From Endotrypanum monterogeii (taxonomy: Eukaryota; Euglenozoa; Kinetoplastea; Trypanosomatida; Trypanosomatidae): a stretch of DNA of 64,000 bases. A program made the translations under genes and the position numbers. The stretch spans positions 374,027-438,026 of the forward strand of contig CM007326.1 in NCBI GenBank assembly GCA_000333855.2. Reading direction: 5' to 3'. Positions 18,801 through 28,290 of the stretch are shown in pieces (within the stretch, counting starts at the first letter, position 1; each line of letters begins with the position of its first letter). Below the pieces are notes generated by a model. It did not search any database, had not been told where the DNA came from, and saw nothing but the letters and a program-made list of their open reading frames with translations.

Positions 18801-19799
18801 TGTTTATCGACATACATAGCAGATGACCAGTGACTCTCTGGCAAGAGAACGGAGTCATTCATTAAAGAACACTGGGTCTGCAGCCGAAATCCTTCAAGGG
18901 AATCTTCTTTCTTTCTCTCTCGTGGAGGAGGGGGGGTTGAAAGTTATTATTGCTACTGCGATGGAGGAGACTGGGAAGCGACGTAAGTGAAGATCGCCTC
19001 TGCGCATGCACTCCAGAGGATATCAAAAGTCTGTGCGTGTGTGTGTGGATTGCATCACTTTGCTTCTCTCTCTCTGCACTCTGTCAGTGCCATCTGCCCT
19101 CCTGTGATTGCCTTGGCAGAGGGGGAGTTGTACAGCTGCATCCTTCCCTCACCCCTCATGCACACAAAACACTGCCCAGAGAAGACTCCTCAAAAAAAAA
19201 AAAAAAGATACGAATCATCTGCATTCGCATGTTGAAGCAATAATAATAAAAAAAAGAGAGAGGGAGTGACGAACAGCCTTCATTTCGCCTTGTGGCCTCC
19301 CTTCCCCCCCCCCCCCCCAAATAACCCTTGATCGTCAAAACCATTTTTTTTTTTTGAGCGGGAGGTGCTCCTTACCTCACTGTGTTGCTGAGGGCTCAGA
19401 GTACCCTAGACCTGAGAGTGCATATGTATATATACACTTTTCACAACATGCAGGCTTTCCTCTTTTTTTTTTCTTCGGTGCGCGTGTAGTTATCCTCTGC
19501 TTGAATTTCTCTCTTCTCCTCTTTCTCTCATTCGTTGCCGCTCTTTTTCATTTTTTTTCCCAGTTAAGCACCAACTGCTTTCTGCTGGACCACCCACCCC
19601 ACCCCTCCCTGCCTTGTTTCTTTTTCTGTTATATCGTAGCCTCTACACGCCCGTCGTCTTCTCTCTTTTCGTCCCTTTCTCTGGACGTGACTATGGGCAC
19701 CTTCACCCTATCTCCTCAGTCCTGGATCGGTGTCGCTGCCTCGCCAAGCGCTCCTTTCCTAAAAAAATAGTTTTTATACATACACAAACACAGACACAG

Positions 19800-19801
<2 letters not shown>

Positions 19802-19840
<39 letters not shown>
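19802..19840. repeat. (CA)n microsatellite upstream of the TLDc gene
   Basis: A CA run of about 39 nt between two candidate splice acceptors. Its length may influence acceptor choice. Confidence 0.9.
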
Positions 19841-19842
<2 letters not shown>

Positions 19843-19859
19843 TACACGTGTGTGTGTGG

Positions 19860-20000
19860 ATGCGTGCGACCGAGCGTCCTCGATCGGTAGCAACAGACAT
19901 AACTCTGATTTTGATCGTGCTGTCAGACCTTCGATGTCTATTTCGACTGCAGATGCGTCATCGCCGGCGCCGAGGTCGTCATGTGCACAGGGGCCCGTGA
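19860..20000 (+). promoter_or_regulatory. Possible 46-aa uORF overlapping the TLDc start
   Basis: If the acceptor at 19841 is used, the first AUG is at 19860, out of frame with the TLDc gene, and it terminates at 20000, 64 nt past ATG 19934. Acceptors at 19890, 19896 or 19926 would remove it, so acceptor choice could switch translation. Confidence 0.35.
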
Positions 20001-21799
20001 ATTCTGCCTTACCATGGCTGTCTATCAAGCCGCCATGCGTTGCCCGCCGCGTACTGCCATTGCTCCCGGCACCGGGCTTCCACATGTACGACCCGCACCG
20101 GAATTGTTTCCTATACCGTCCCGATGTGCGTCAGAAGCTCGTTGCTGCAGCGCAACGAGGGAGGGCTTTCCGTAGCGGAGATGCCGCACGTTCAGGGGGC
20201 GCCAACGCTGCGTCGGCGGGTGAGTACGCTGCGGATTCGGTTGGTGAGACAGCGGTGCCATACTGGGCGCCATGTCGGTGCGCCCTGGATGCTGCAAAGT
20301 TGTTCGATGCACCACACGACATGCCCAATCCGCCCCTGCCGCTTTCCCGATGCGAACTACACGAAGTGCATCTCTCGCTCTCGCCACGCTGGCAAGGATA
20401 CCCGTGGCGATTGTGCTTCGACACCGCCACGGATGGGTTCAGCTTATCGAGCTTTTACCGACGCATGGAGGAAGTGGAGGCGAGGCAGTCACAGGTCAAG
20501 ACTGTCGCGTTTGGCATTTTTTTTGTGAACAGTCGGGAGGATGCACCGCTGTCTAGACATCCGAGTCTAGCCCTGGTAGACAACACCTCAGCTTCATCAA
20601 GCATGAACTCGTACAGCGTCACACCACGAACCTCTTCCGAAATTCATACATTTCGTATGGCGCACCACGCTCGTTTGCAGCGGTACAGCAGCGCACACAG
20701 TACACCACCCTACAGTGTTCTGGGGTGCTTCACACCCGAGGTACCCTGTCTCAGCCGGCACGCAGCAAACTTGTACTTTGGGTCCACCGACACGTTTGTC
20801 TTTCGGTTGTCTCAGCTGAGCACCACTCCGTCGCGTGGTGCATGGATGGCGGCGGACACGGAGCGGTGCAGTCAGCCGTGTAAGGAGGCAGTGGGAGAGG
20901 GCATCGGATGCAAATCGAGATGTACCTCTCAGGCCCACATTCGCTGCAGCAACCATCCCGAAGCCATAGTCACCTCCGTGTCGATGTGCGGATACAAAGG
21001 GCTGGGTATCGCAGATGACGGTGAGGCTGGTGCACCGGTACCTCTGCCCACTCACATGACGATAGAGCATCCGCACACACAAAACCCCACCATCAAAACT
21101 TTTTCGAGCTCTCTGCAACAACACGGCCTCCCTTTGTCAAGCAACAGCGCACCACTCCCGAACGACTTTAATTTACCGATCAGCTCTGTGTCGTCTCCGA
21201 CAGGTAGGCAGCATCATCGGCCGTTGCCTGTGGTACCACAGACACCGCTGCTGGAAAAGTTCTCGTGGTGCGGCCGCGCAGATAATAAAAGATTTGTCGT
21301 CTGCAATCCTCATTTTTTTGCGATTGGAGGCGGCGAAAACGGAGCGGCGCTGTACGTGGATGAGACGCTGCAGTACGGCACGACCAGCCGCTGGTGTGAA
21401 ACATTCAGTTCACCGTCTCTTACTGCATCACATATAGATGACGGCGCGGCACTACCCGTATCGCCGCGGATGCGGTCGCCCATCAACAAAAAATATCACG
21501 ACAGCCAAGTCTCCACCTCCAGCGATTTTTCACGCTTGGATAATGGACTGCCACACACCGAGTTCACGATCAGCCGTGTAGTGTGGTTCAGCATCACCGA
21601 GGACAAACGGAAATTGCGAGCCATGAATACCCTCTCTGACACTGGGTCCCCAGAGGTGATGCACTACTGTGGCTGTGGTCGCTTTGACCAGAACGGCGAC
21701 AGTGGCGCCACCCCACCAGATGCCGCGACAGCCACGCAGTGGCATTCTTCACCCTTAGTGCACCGTTGCGATCTGCTTCCCTGCGCCGCGCCCATGTGA
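19934..21799 (+). CDS. TLDc-domain protein (OXR1/NCOA7-type fold) with large internal insert
   Basis: 621 aa from the first in-frame ATG; the frame is open 28 codons upstream but only from a GTG. The TLDc signature is recognisable in two halves. Half one, residues about 150-300: SPRWQGYPWRLCFDTATDGFS, SSFYRRM, KTVAFGIFFV, YSVLGCFTPE and YFGSTDTFVFRLS. Half two, about 440-555: FSWCGRADNKRFVVCNPHFF, AIGGGENGAALYVDETLQYG, SRWCETF, then FTISRVVWFSI. The consensus elements GYSW, HGFS, FG, GTGETFLF, GGG-aLwLDedL-GsS-CeTF and vEvW all have counterparts. About 145 low-complexity residues interrupt the domain, and another insert precedes the last strand. TLDc proteins are linked to oxidative-stress resistance and V-ATPase binding; whether that holds here is inference. 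Confidence 0.9.
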   Translation: MSISTADASSPAPRSSCAQGPVNSALPWLSIKPPCVARRVLPLLPAPGFHMYDPHRNCFLYRPDVRQKLVAAAQRGRAFRSGDAARSGGANAASAGEYAADSVGETAVPYWAPCRCALDAAKLFDAPHDMPNPPLPLSRCELHEVHLSLSPRWQGYPWRLCFDTATDGFSLSSFYRRMEEVEARQSQVKTVAFGIFFVNSREDAPLSRHPSLALVDNTSASSSMNSYSVTPRTSSEIHTFRMAHHARLQRYSSAHSTPPYSVLGCFTPEVPCLSRHAANLYFGSTDTFVFRLSQLSTTPSRGAWMAADTERCSQPCKEAVGEGIGCKSRCTSQAHIRCSNHPEAIVTSVSMCGYKGLGIADDGEAGAPVPLPTHMTIEHPHTQNPTIKTFSSSLQQHGLPLSSNSAPLPNDFNLPISSVSSPTGRQHHRPLPVVPQTPLLEKFSWCGRADNKRFVVCNPHFFAIGGGENGAALYVDETLQYGTTSRWCETFSSPSLTASHIDDGAALPVSPRMRSPINKKYHDSQVSTSSDFSRLDNGLPHTEFTISRVVWFSITEDKRKLRAMNTLSDTGSPEVMHYCGCGRFDQNGDSGATPPDAATATQWHSSPLVHRCDLLPCAAPM

Positions 21800-22171
21800 A
21801 GAGAGGGCTACATACGTCTTCGGCGTGTACTCCCAGAAAGGAGGAGGGAGAGGATCTGCTTCTGCACAAAAAAAAACTCTATACCCCCCCCTTCACCCAT
21901 ATGTATATATATATATATGTGTGTGTATATATATATGTATATGTACATAAACACACAACCAGAAAGGGAAATGATTACGAAGCGTCGACAATCCGACACA
22001 TCCATGGCGAGTGACAACGCCCCCTTCTTTTTGAACTTAGGTCGTTACTCCCCCCCTTTTTTTTTCCTGGCGCCAACTATTTTGTTCCACCACCGAGTCA
22101 TGTCTTGTGACCTCCTCGACTGTTTTTTTGTTCTCTCTTCCTTTCGTATCACAGTGGATTTATACATACAT

Positions 22172-22180
<9 letters not shown>

Positions 22181-22218
<38 letters not shown>
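22181..22218. repeat. (TA)n tract
   Basis: A TA run of about 38 nt preceded by CA/TA repeats. Confidence 0.9.
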
Positions 22219-22219
<1 letters not shown>

Positions 22220-22526
22220 TGAAGCGCGGCTGCTGCCCACTGCCTTGCACCTCTCCTACGTCATTGTGCGATTGTATGTTGGATTCAGACGATGGTGTTA
22301 TCCTCCCCACCCACTTCTCCCTCTCTCTCTTTTTGTTGTTGTTGCTGTTGCTGTTCCTGTAACTCGCCTCTCCCCCATCGCCGTGCGTGGGTTATATCTT
22401 AGTTGAGCCACTCTTAGTAGTTGTGCAACCACTACACACATACACACACACACACACGCAAACACACACCATTGCATGCATACACGTATATATACATATA
22501 CTCACAATAATACGAATACACATTTG

Positions 22527-22564
22527 TTTACATTTTCTGCTCCCTCAACTCTCCTCCTCTGCAG
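22527..22564 (+). promoter_or_regulatory. Predicted spliced-leader acceptor for GFAT
   Basis: A dense pyrimidine stretch ends in ctctgcag at 22557-22564. The predicted 304-nt 5' UTR contains no upstream ATG, consistent with ATG 22868 as the start. Confidence 0.6.
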
Positions 22565-22867
22565 CAAAATCGTCTTTCACTTTTGCTGGTATTCAGCCGA
22601 TTGAACGGTGCAGACATACACAAACACACACACACACAAACCCTACGTCCCTTCCTCCTCCCCCTCAAGAAGGCTGGCGCCTCAAACGACTCACAAGAAA
22701 TCTCTCTATAGTGTCAATCACTTACCTCCCTCATTTCTGTTGCGCCTCCCTCCGCGTCCCCCTCCTTGTTTTGTGTGTGTGCTTGGTCCCGAACCCCTCC
22801 CTCACATACACCTGTACGCACACACATACACTTTATAAAAGAGGGGATTCTCCCATTCTTTTTGACA

Positions 22868-24880
22868 ATGTGCGGAATATTGGGGTACGCAAACCATAAC
22901 GTGCCACGCACGGTGGGGGAAATACTGGAGTATCTCATTGGTGGTATTCAGAAGGTAGAGTATCGCGGCTACGACAGTGCTGGTCTGTCCATTGACTCAG
23001 ACATCGGTTGTGACAGAGAAGGCAGAGACGCCGATTGCAAACCTGCACCACGTCCTTGTGTGGTGCACAGTGTTGGCAACATCGACCAGCTACGAAAAAA
23101 GGTGTTCAGCAAGGAAGCTGCCGTGACACTACCACAAATGGACGCCACGACGAGCAGCCATGTCGGTATTGCGCACACGCGCTGGGCCACACATGGGGAT
23201 GTCTGCGAGTCCAACTGTCACCCGCAGCAGAGCAACAATGGCGAGTTCACGATCGTGCACAACGGCATTGTCACCAACTATGCCTCCCTGAAGGAGATTC
23301 TCGAGGAGGAGGGCTACGTATTTCGTTCCGACACCGACACAGAGGTGATCTGCGTCCTCTCAGAGTACCTCTACACACGTAAAGGTATCCACAGCTTCGT
23401 TGACCTCATGCGCGAGCTGTCGCGCCTGGTGGAGGGCGCCTACGCGCTGCTGATCAAAAGTATTTACTTTCCCGGTCAGCTAATAGCGAGCCGCAGAGGG
23501 TCGCCTCTGATGGTCGGGGTGCGGCAGACCGACAGTGCCGGTCACGTTACCAAGCTCTACACCTACGACTCACCCGACTCGTCCAAGCCGCTCGAGGTTT
23601 TCTTCGCCTCTGACTCGAACTCGTTTGCCGAGCACACGTGCAACGTAGTTTATCTGGAGGATAACGACATGGCATACTACTGCAACGGTGCGCTGCGCTT
23701 CTTCAGTTCCGCAGATCGAAGGGAGTCAGCCGTCACGCGTGCGGTGCAGCAGTTGGAGACAAAGCTCGAGTGTCTCTCCAAGGGCAGCTACGAGCATTTC
23801 ATGCTGAAGGAGATCTTCGAGCAGGCCGAGTCTGTCACGAGCACGATGCGTGGCCGCATCGACCTCAGCAGCGGTGTTGTGCGTCTTGGCGGCTTCACCC
23901 CACGAAACATTCGCGCCATCCTCACCAGTAGGCGGCTTCTCTTCATCTCTTGCGGAACATCGCTCAACAGCTGCATCGCTGTTCGACCTCTGCTCGAGGA
24001 ACTTGTGGCGTTACCGATCTCCATCGAGAACGCCTCCGACTTCGTAGACCGCAGACCGCCCATTCAGCGCGACGATGCATGTTTTTTTGTCTCACAGTCA
24101 GGCGAGACAGCCGACACACTGATGGCTCTAAAAGTGTGCTCCGAGAGTGGCGCGTTGTGTATCGGCGTCACAAATGTTGTCGACTCCAGTATCAGCCGGC
24201 TGACAGACTACGGCGCTCACCTGAACGCTGGCGTCGAAGTAGGCGTGGCGTCCACAAAGGCGTACACGTCACAGGTGACGCTGCTGACGCTGATCGCCCT
24301 GTTGCTCAGCGCTGATTCGGTAAAGCTGAAGGAGCGCCGAATGGAGGTTGTACGTGGCCTCGGCGAGATCTCTGAGAAGATATCCGCAGCGCTCAGGACC
24401 ACCCAGGAACCCGTGAAGGCGCTGGCAGCGCGTCTCAAAGAGAGCCGTTCCCTTATAACCCTCGGCCGTGGCTACGACCTGGCCACCGCAATGGAAGCGG
24501 CGCTAAAGGTAAAGGAACTGAGCTATATCCACACGGAGGGCATTAATAGCGGCGAGCTTAAGCATGGGCCACTCGCGCTGATTGACGAGAATATGCCGGT
24601 GCTGGCGATCTGCGTCAAGGATGAGCACTTTGAGCGGAGCAAGGCCGCTGTGCAACAAGTGAACGCACGTAAGGGTGCACTTGTCGTGTTCACCACGGAA
24701 GTGGACGCCGAGCTCAAGTCAGCCGCGCGCGAGGTTATTCTTCTTCCAAAAACAGTGAACTGCCTGCAATGTATCGTAAACATAATCCCCTTTCAGCTGT
24801 TGGCGTATTACATGGCGCTGCTGCGCGGCAACAACGTCGACTGCCCGCGCAATCTGGCGAAGAGCGTGACGGTACAGTAA
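22868..24880 (+). CDS. GFAT: Glutamine-fructose-6-phosphate aminotransferase (isomerizing), GFAT
   Basis: 670 aa, typical length. The protein must begin MCGILGY because Cys2 becomes the N-terminal nucleophile after Met removal; an upstream open extension uses no ATG and would block catalysis. The N-terminal class II glutaminase domain (about 1-300) has RGYDSAG, HTRWATHG, NGIVTNY and DTDTEV. Two SIS sugar-isomerase domains follow: FISCGTSLNS, SQSGETADT, STKAYTSQ, then GRGYDLATAMEAALKVKELSYIH in outline, SGELKHGP and the conserved tail LAKSVTVQ. It converts fructose-6-phosphate and glutamine to glucosamine-6-phosphate, the entry to UDP-GlcNAc for GPI anchors and N-glycans. All key motifs are intact. 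No organelle targeting signal seen. Confidence 0.97.
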   Translation: MCGILGYANHNVPRTVGEILEYLIGGIQKVEYRGYDSAGLSIDSDIGCDREGRDADCKPAPRPCVVHSVGNIDQLRKKVFSKEAAVTLPQMDATTSSHVGIAHTRWATHGDVCESNCHPQQSNNGEFTIVHNGIVTNYASLKEILEEEGYVFRSDTDTEVICVLSEYLYTRKGIHSFVDLMRELSRLVEGAYALLIKSIYFPGQLIASRRGSPLMVGVRQTDSAGHVTKLYTYDSPDSSKPLEVFFASDSNSFAEHTCNVVYLEDNDMAYYCNGALRFFSSADRRESAVTRAVQQLETKLECLSKGSYEHFMLKEIFEQAESVTSTMRGRIDLSSGVVRLGGFTPRNIRAILTSRRLLFISCGTSLNSCIAVRPLLEELVALPISIENASDFVDRRPPIQRDDACFFVSQSGETADTLMALKVCSESGALCIGVTNVVDSSISRLTDYGAHLNAGVEVGVASTKAYTSQVTLLTLIALLLSADSVKLKERRMEVVRGLGEISEKISAALRTTQEPVKALAARLKESRSLITLGRGYDLATAMEAALKVKELSYIHTEGINSGELKHGPLALIDENMPVLAICVKDEHFERSKAAVQQVNARKGALVVFTTEVDAELKSAAREVILLPKTVNCLQCIVNIIPFQLLAYYMALLRGNNVDCPRNLAKSVTVQ

Positions 24881-24938
24881 CCCCCCCCCTCCTGCAGTCA
24901 CACACACACACACACATACATACACACACACATGCGCA

Positions 24939-24939
24939 T

Positions 24940-24967
<28 letters not shown>
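24939..24967. repeat. (TA)n tract in the GFAT 3' flank
   Basis: A TA run following a CA run, within the presumed GFAT 3' UTR. Confidence 0.9.
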
Positions 24968-24970
<3 letters not shown>

Positions 24971-25941
24971 TACGTCTTGGTGTGTGCGGGCGTGCTTTTG
25001 TCTCTGGGACAAACGAGTCTTGCCCCCCCCCCCCACTCCAGAGAACAGCACACTTTTATTTACAAAGAGGATAACAGAGAATGCGCTGTGTGCCCACTTC
25101 GCAGTGGCGTGCATCATGGGCGTAGGGCAGTATGCGTGAACAGAACGTAAAAACAAACAAACAAACAAAAAAAATGTTCTGTGCGAAGCGAATAAAAGAG
25201 ATTCAACGTGGTTGGGAGAGGGTAGAAGGGAAGGCGGGATGACAAGAGGGAAGGAGAGCGAGGTGTGTGAGACGCTTTGGGGTTCACGGTGTACACATGC
25301 ATGAGGATAAAGGTAGCGTGTGTTAGTTTTAAAGCTAGTAGCCGCTGACGCCTGTGGCTTTTCCCCTCTTCCTCCCATATAGTGTGTGTGTGTGTGTGTG
25401 TGTAGATGCTCCTTTCCTTTTTTCTCTTCTGTGTTTGTCTGTGTACGTTACGTGTTTTTTTTTTTTGCCGATATACATGCCACCAATGGGAAGTGATTGA
25501 TAACAGTAGACTGCTATGATTTTCTCGGATGCTCGCGTGTGCTGAGGAGGTGCGTGTACACACGCACGTATCCACAGTTCTCTGCCATTCTCTCTCTTCC
25601 TCTTCTTCTTTCTCACTCCTGTAGCTGTTTATATACTGATGGTTGAGCATTGCCATCACCGCTGCTTGATTTATCCTGTCTCGTACAGCTCACCTCATTC
25701 GTTAGCAAACAAAGGGATCCTTGCCCTGACGTCCTTCCTTCCTTTCTTCCTTCCGTGGTGCAATAGAGGGTGGGCGTAGGCTGTGTCGCGCTATCCCTGC
25801 ACCTGTGATAGGTAAGAGCACTTGGGTGTGGTCCTGCACGTCAGAGGGGGAAGGGGGGCTGGGTAAGCAACAAATTCAACCCTACACACACGCCCACACA
25901 CTGTTATATATACATATATATTTCCCAGGTATCCGCCGCAC

Positions 25942-25964
25942 TCCTTTTTTTTTCCGCATTTTAG
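25942..25964 (+). promoter_or_regulatory. Predicted spliced-leader acceptor for MOB1
   Basis: A T tract followed by ccgcattttag (AG 25963-25964) fits the consensus and predicts a 5' UTR of about 148 nt. Confidence 0.5.
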
Positions 25965-26112
25965 GAAGGAAAGAGTTTGCGAGGAGGAGTACATTTTTTT
26001 TTGTTTTTGTTTTAAAAAGGAAAACAAAGAATAGCGCGAGAGAAAGGGGGAGGGAGGGCTGGGCATCAAGTCTCCTGTATGTAGTGGCGCGAGTGCATCT
26101 GACGTTGCTGAC

Positions 26113-26784
26113 ATGAAGTTTTTTGGCAGCTCCCTGTTCGACTCGGACAAAACTTATCGACCCAAGAAGAAGCACAAGGAGGGCACAGAGCGGTATCGCT
26201 TGCACAACTTCGCCCGCTCACTCGTCAAGTCCGGTGACCTGCGGCAGGCAGTGCAGCTTCCGCCCGGGGTAGATCTGAATAATTGGCTCTCAGTGCATAC
26301 CGTTGACTTCTACAATATCACCAATGTCATCTATGGCTCCCTGACAGATTATTGCAGCGACATGAGCTGCCCTGTGATGTCTTCCGGGCCGCGCTACGAA
26401 TACCTCTGGCGCAATCCGCCAGAGTACCCCAAGGCCACACGGGTGTCGGCGCCACAGTACCTCGACCTCCTCATGAAGTGGATTGAGCGTCAAATCAACG
26501 ACGAGCGGATCTTCCCATCCGAGGATTATAATCCATACCCCGCAGATTTCATGGGATGTGTGAAAAATATCTTCCGACGCATGTTCCGCGTGTACGCACA
26601 TATATATTATTCACACTTCACAAAAATATCGGAGCTCCAGGAAGAGGCACACATGAACACGGCCTTCAAACATTTCATGTATTTCGTATGGGAGTTCGAC
26701 CTCGTCCCGCGGGAGGAGCTAACACCGCTGCAAGAGTTGCTGAAGAACCTCATGGGCGACCACGCGAAGGAGCGACTCGAGTAA
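26113..26784 (+). CDS. MOB1: MOB1-family kinase activator
   Basis: 223 aa, normal family length. MOB1/phocein fold throughout: LRQAVQLPPGVDLNNWLSVHTVDFYN in outline, DYCSDMSCPVMSSGPRYEYLW, and MFRVYAHIYYSHF. The zinc ligands are visible as Cys81, Cys86, His163 and His168 (C-x4-C and H-x4-H). MOB1 binds and activates NDR/LATS-type kinases; in trypanosomatids MOB1 is associated with cytokinesis. The N-terminus (MKFFGSS, PKKKHKEGT) differs from the animal form but leads into a conserved core. The protein looks complete and cytosolic. Confidence 0.96.
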   Translation: MKFFGSSLFDSDKTYRPKKKHKEGTERYRLHNFARSLVKSGDLRQAVQLPPGVDLNNWLSVHTVDFYNITNVIYGSLTDYCSDMSCPVMSSGPRYEYLWRNPPEYPKATRVSAPQYLDLLMKWIERQINDERIFPSEDYNPYPADFMGCVKNIFRRMFRVYAHIYYSHFTKISELQEEAHMNTAFKHFMYFVWEFDLVPREELTPLQELLKNLMGDHAKERLE

Positions 26785-26925
26785 TGATCGAAGTTTGGTT
26801 GCGTGTGTATGGGGAGGGGGATGTGTGGAAGTGTCAGCGTAACCCTTCTCGTTGCCTCTCGGTTCCCCTCCCCAACATCTTTCTCCTCCTCAGTTTTTTA
26901 TTTTATTTTTCTGTAGCTCTCTCTT

Positions 26926-26963
26926 TGTGTGTGTGTGTGTGTGTATGTGTGTGTGTGTGTGTG
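26926..26963. repeat. (GT)n microsatellite
   Basis: A GT run with one A interruption, in the MOB1 3' flank. Confidence 0.9.
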
Positions 26964-27231
26964 CTTCTTGAGGTACCGTGCTCTTATCGTCTTTATGACA
27001 GTGCGAAGACACCGCCGCTGAACTCACTTCCGGCGTCCGCTGGTGTGCCATGTCACACACGCTTACCATGCTTACTGACTCTCGCCTTTGTTTCTTCTTT
27101 CCTTTTTTTTTATTCTTGAGGGTTTTTTTTTTTCTTTCGCCTCTGTGACGACTGTATGCCAGTGGGGTGGAGAGGAAGCAGAAATGAATGCGAAAGATGT
27201 GAAAGGTGACAGTCGTGATGAGTCGATAAAA

Positions 27232-27264
<33 letters not shown>

Positions 27265-27273
27265 GGTGGTGGT
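27232..27273. repeat. (GAT)n-(GGT)n trinucleotide tract
   Basis: Six to seven GAT units pass directly into eight GGT units, as if one repeat arose from the other by an A-to-G change. In one forward frame it would encode Asp then Gly runs. Confidence 0.9.
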
Positions 27274-27917
27274 GACGGCAGCGCGAGGGGTGTGACGGGT
27301 GTGTCTGTGTCTGTGCTGGGGGTAGAGAAACTACTGATTGGGATATCAGCCAGTGTTGTGATTGAGACATGTCTAGTGACCCCGCCTTCCTCCTCATCCT
27401 CTTGTTTGATTCTATTCGCCTGCTTGTACTGGCGTAGAGTCGTAGCCCCCTCCCTTCCCCCTCACCCCATGTCTCTTGCTCACGGGGTGGGTGAGGGGGG
27501 AGGGGGGGGGGGGGAGGGCGAATGCGTTCGCGAGCACCTCTCATCTCAAATGCCCCGCCCCCCTTCTCCCCCTTCTCCTTGTTGGTTATTGCTCTCCCAC
27601 CGCTAATCTTCCATGCAGTCTCCGATCCCCCCTGTCCTACCGGCATACATCGCCGCCTCCCCCCCCCGGTCCCGTGGCGCAGCGGAGGATGCTGATATAC
27701 TTCCGGAGCTCAGCGTATTCTCCTGCTTCTTCTTTTCTCCCCAGGGGACAGCACGTGATCACCGCCATCTCTTCATGCTCTGGTCAATGGTTCGCTCTGT
27801 GTCGGCGGTAGACGTAAGCTCCCACGCTCGCCTAGCCAACCCACTCCCCCGTGCGTGCGCCGGAACATCAAGAGTATCGCCGTCTCCCAATGACAATGAG
27901 TGATACCAGCTCTCTCA

Positions 27918-27954
27918 CATGCCCCCTGTCTTCCTTTCCCTTCCTTTCTTGCAG
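27918..27954 (+). promoter_or_regulatory. Predicted spliced-leader acceptor for the DUF3883 gene
   Basis: A near-pure pyrimidine stretch ends in ttcttgcag (AG 27953-27954). Use of this site would leave a 336-nt 5' UTR with a 10-codon uORF starting at ATG 27962; later AGs near 28066 and 28186 would avoid it. Confidence 0.5.
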
Positions 27955-28290
27955 CTCTCATATGGGCGACAAAAAACAGCGTCCACTCCAATAAGACTTC
28001 CATTTTGTGCCCCTCATCCTTTTTTCCCCTTTTCTTTTGCGCCGCCTTGCGCTCAGCATCTCTAGTAGCCGTGGGCCAGAGTGTCGTGAACGTGAGAATA
28101 TACATATATATATATATATATATATTTTGGGGGGGGGAGAGGGAAATCCCCGCATCGTTGAGTTGTACCTTTTCTGCATCACGCAGCCACCCGTTTGAGA
28201 CACCGCCACGCGAAGCTTCACGTGCGGTGTGATCACACAGACACGCCTCCGCCATTTAAGTCTAGTTTTCACAACGAACATTGCCACATA

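Larger units (their letters stand above)
18326..19933. other. Spacer between the dienoyl-CoA reductase and TLDc genes
   Basis: 1.6 kb. A more complex stretch at about 18500-18680 contrasts with the simple-sequence surroundings and might be a degenerate retroposon. Then (TA)n at 18766-18796, a C-run near 19304-19318, several T tracts, and (CA)n at 19802-19840 ending in a possible AG acceptor at 19840-19841. No gene seen. Confidence 0.6.
21800..22867. other. Spacer upstream of GFAT
   Basis: Contains A-run, TA-rich stretch (21899-21942), (TA)n at 22181-22218, TTGTTGCTG repeats near 22330-22355, (CA)n near 22433-22460 and a strong acceptor at 22564. No gene seen. Confidence 0.7.
24881..26112. 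other. Spacer between GFAT and MOB1
   Basis: (CA)n at about 24898-24932, (TA)n at 24939-24967, C-run near 25024, CAAA repeats near 25152-25167, (GT)n at 25382-25403, TTCC repeats near 25732-25754, then the MOB1 acceptor. Long minus-strand frames here are simple-sequence artefacts. Confidence 0.7.
26785..28290. other. Spacer between MOB1 and the DUF3883 gene
   Basis: 1.5 kb with (GT)n at 26926-26963, T tracts, a GAT-then-GGT trinucleotide tract (27232-27273), G-run near 27496-27514, the strongest-looking acceptor in this spacer at 27954, and (TA)n at 28099-28126. Two open frames (27184-27606, 27613-27903) start with ATG but look non-coding. Confidence 0.65.

Noticed and set aside
24719..25378. 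219-aa minus-strand open frame over the GFAT end and spacer
   Set aside because: It crosses (TA)n and (CA)n repeats that translate to Tyr-Ile and Val-Cys runs; no protein-like segment.
27184..27606. 140-aa ATG-started frame with Asp and Gly runs in the MOB1 spacer
   Set aside because: Beyond the triplet repeats it is Pro/Ser/Gly low-complexity encoded by C- and G-runs, with no good acceptor just upstream.
27670..27690. tRNA A-box-like stretch (tggcgcagcgg)
   Set aside because: No matching B box (GGTTCGANTCC) or cloverleaf arms at the right distance.
27613..27903. 95-aa ATG-started frame ending just before the strong acceptor at 27954
   Set aside because: It has no suitable AG upstream of its ATG, and composition is ordinary for pyrimidine-rich spacer; kept only as a remote possibility.
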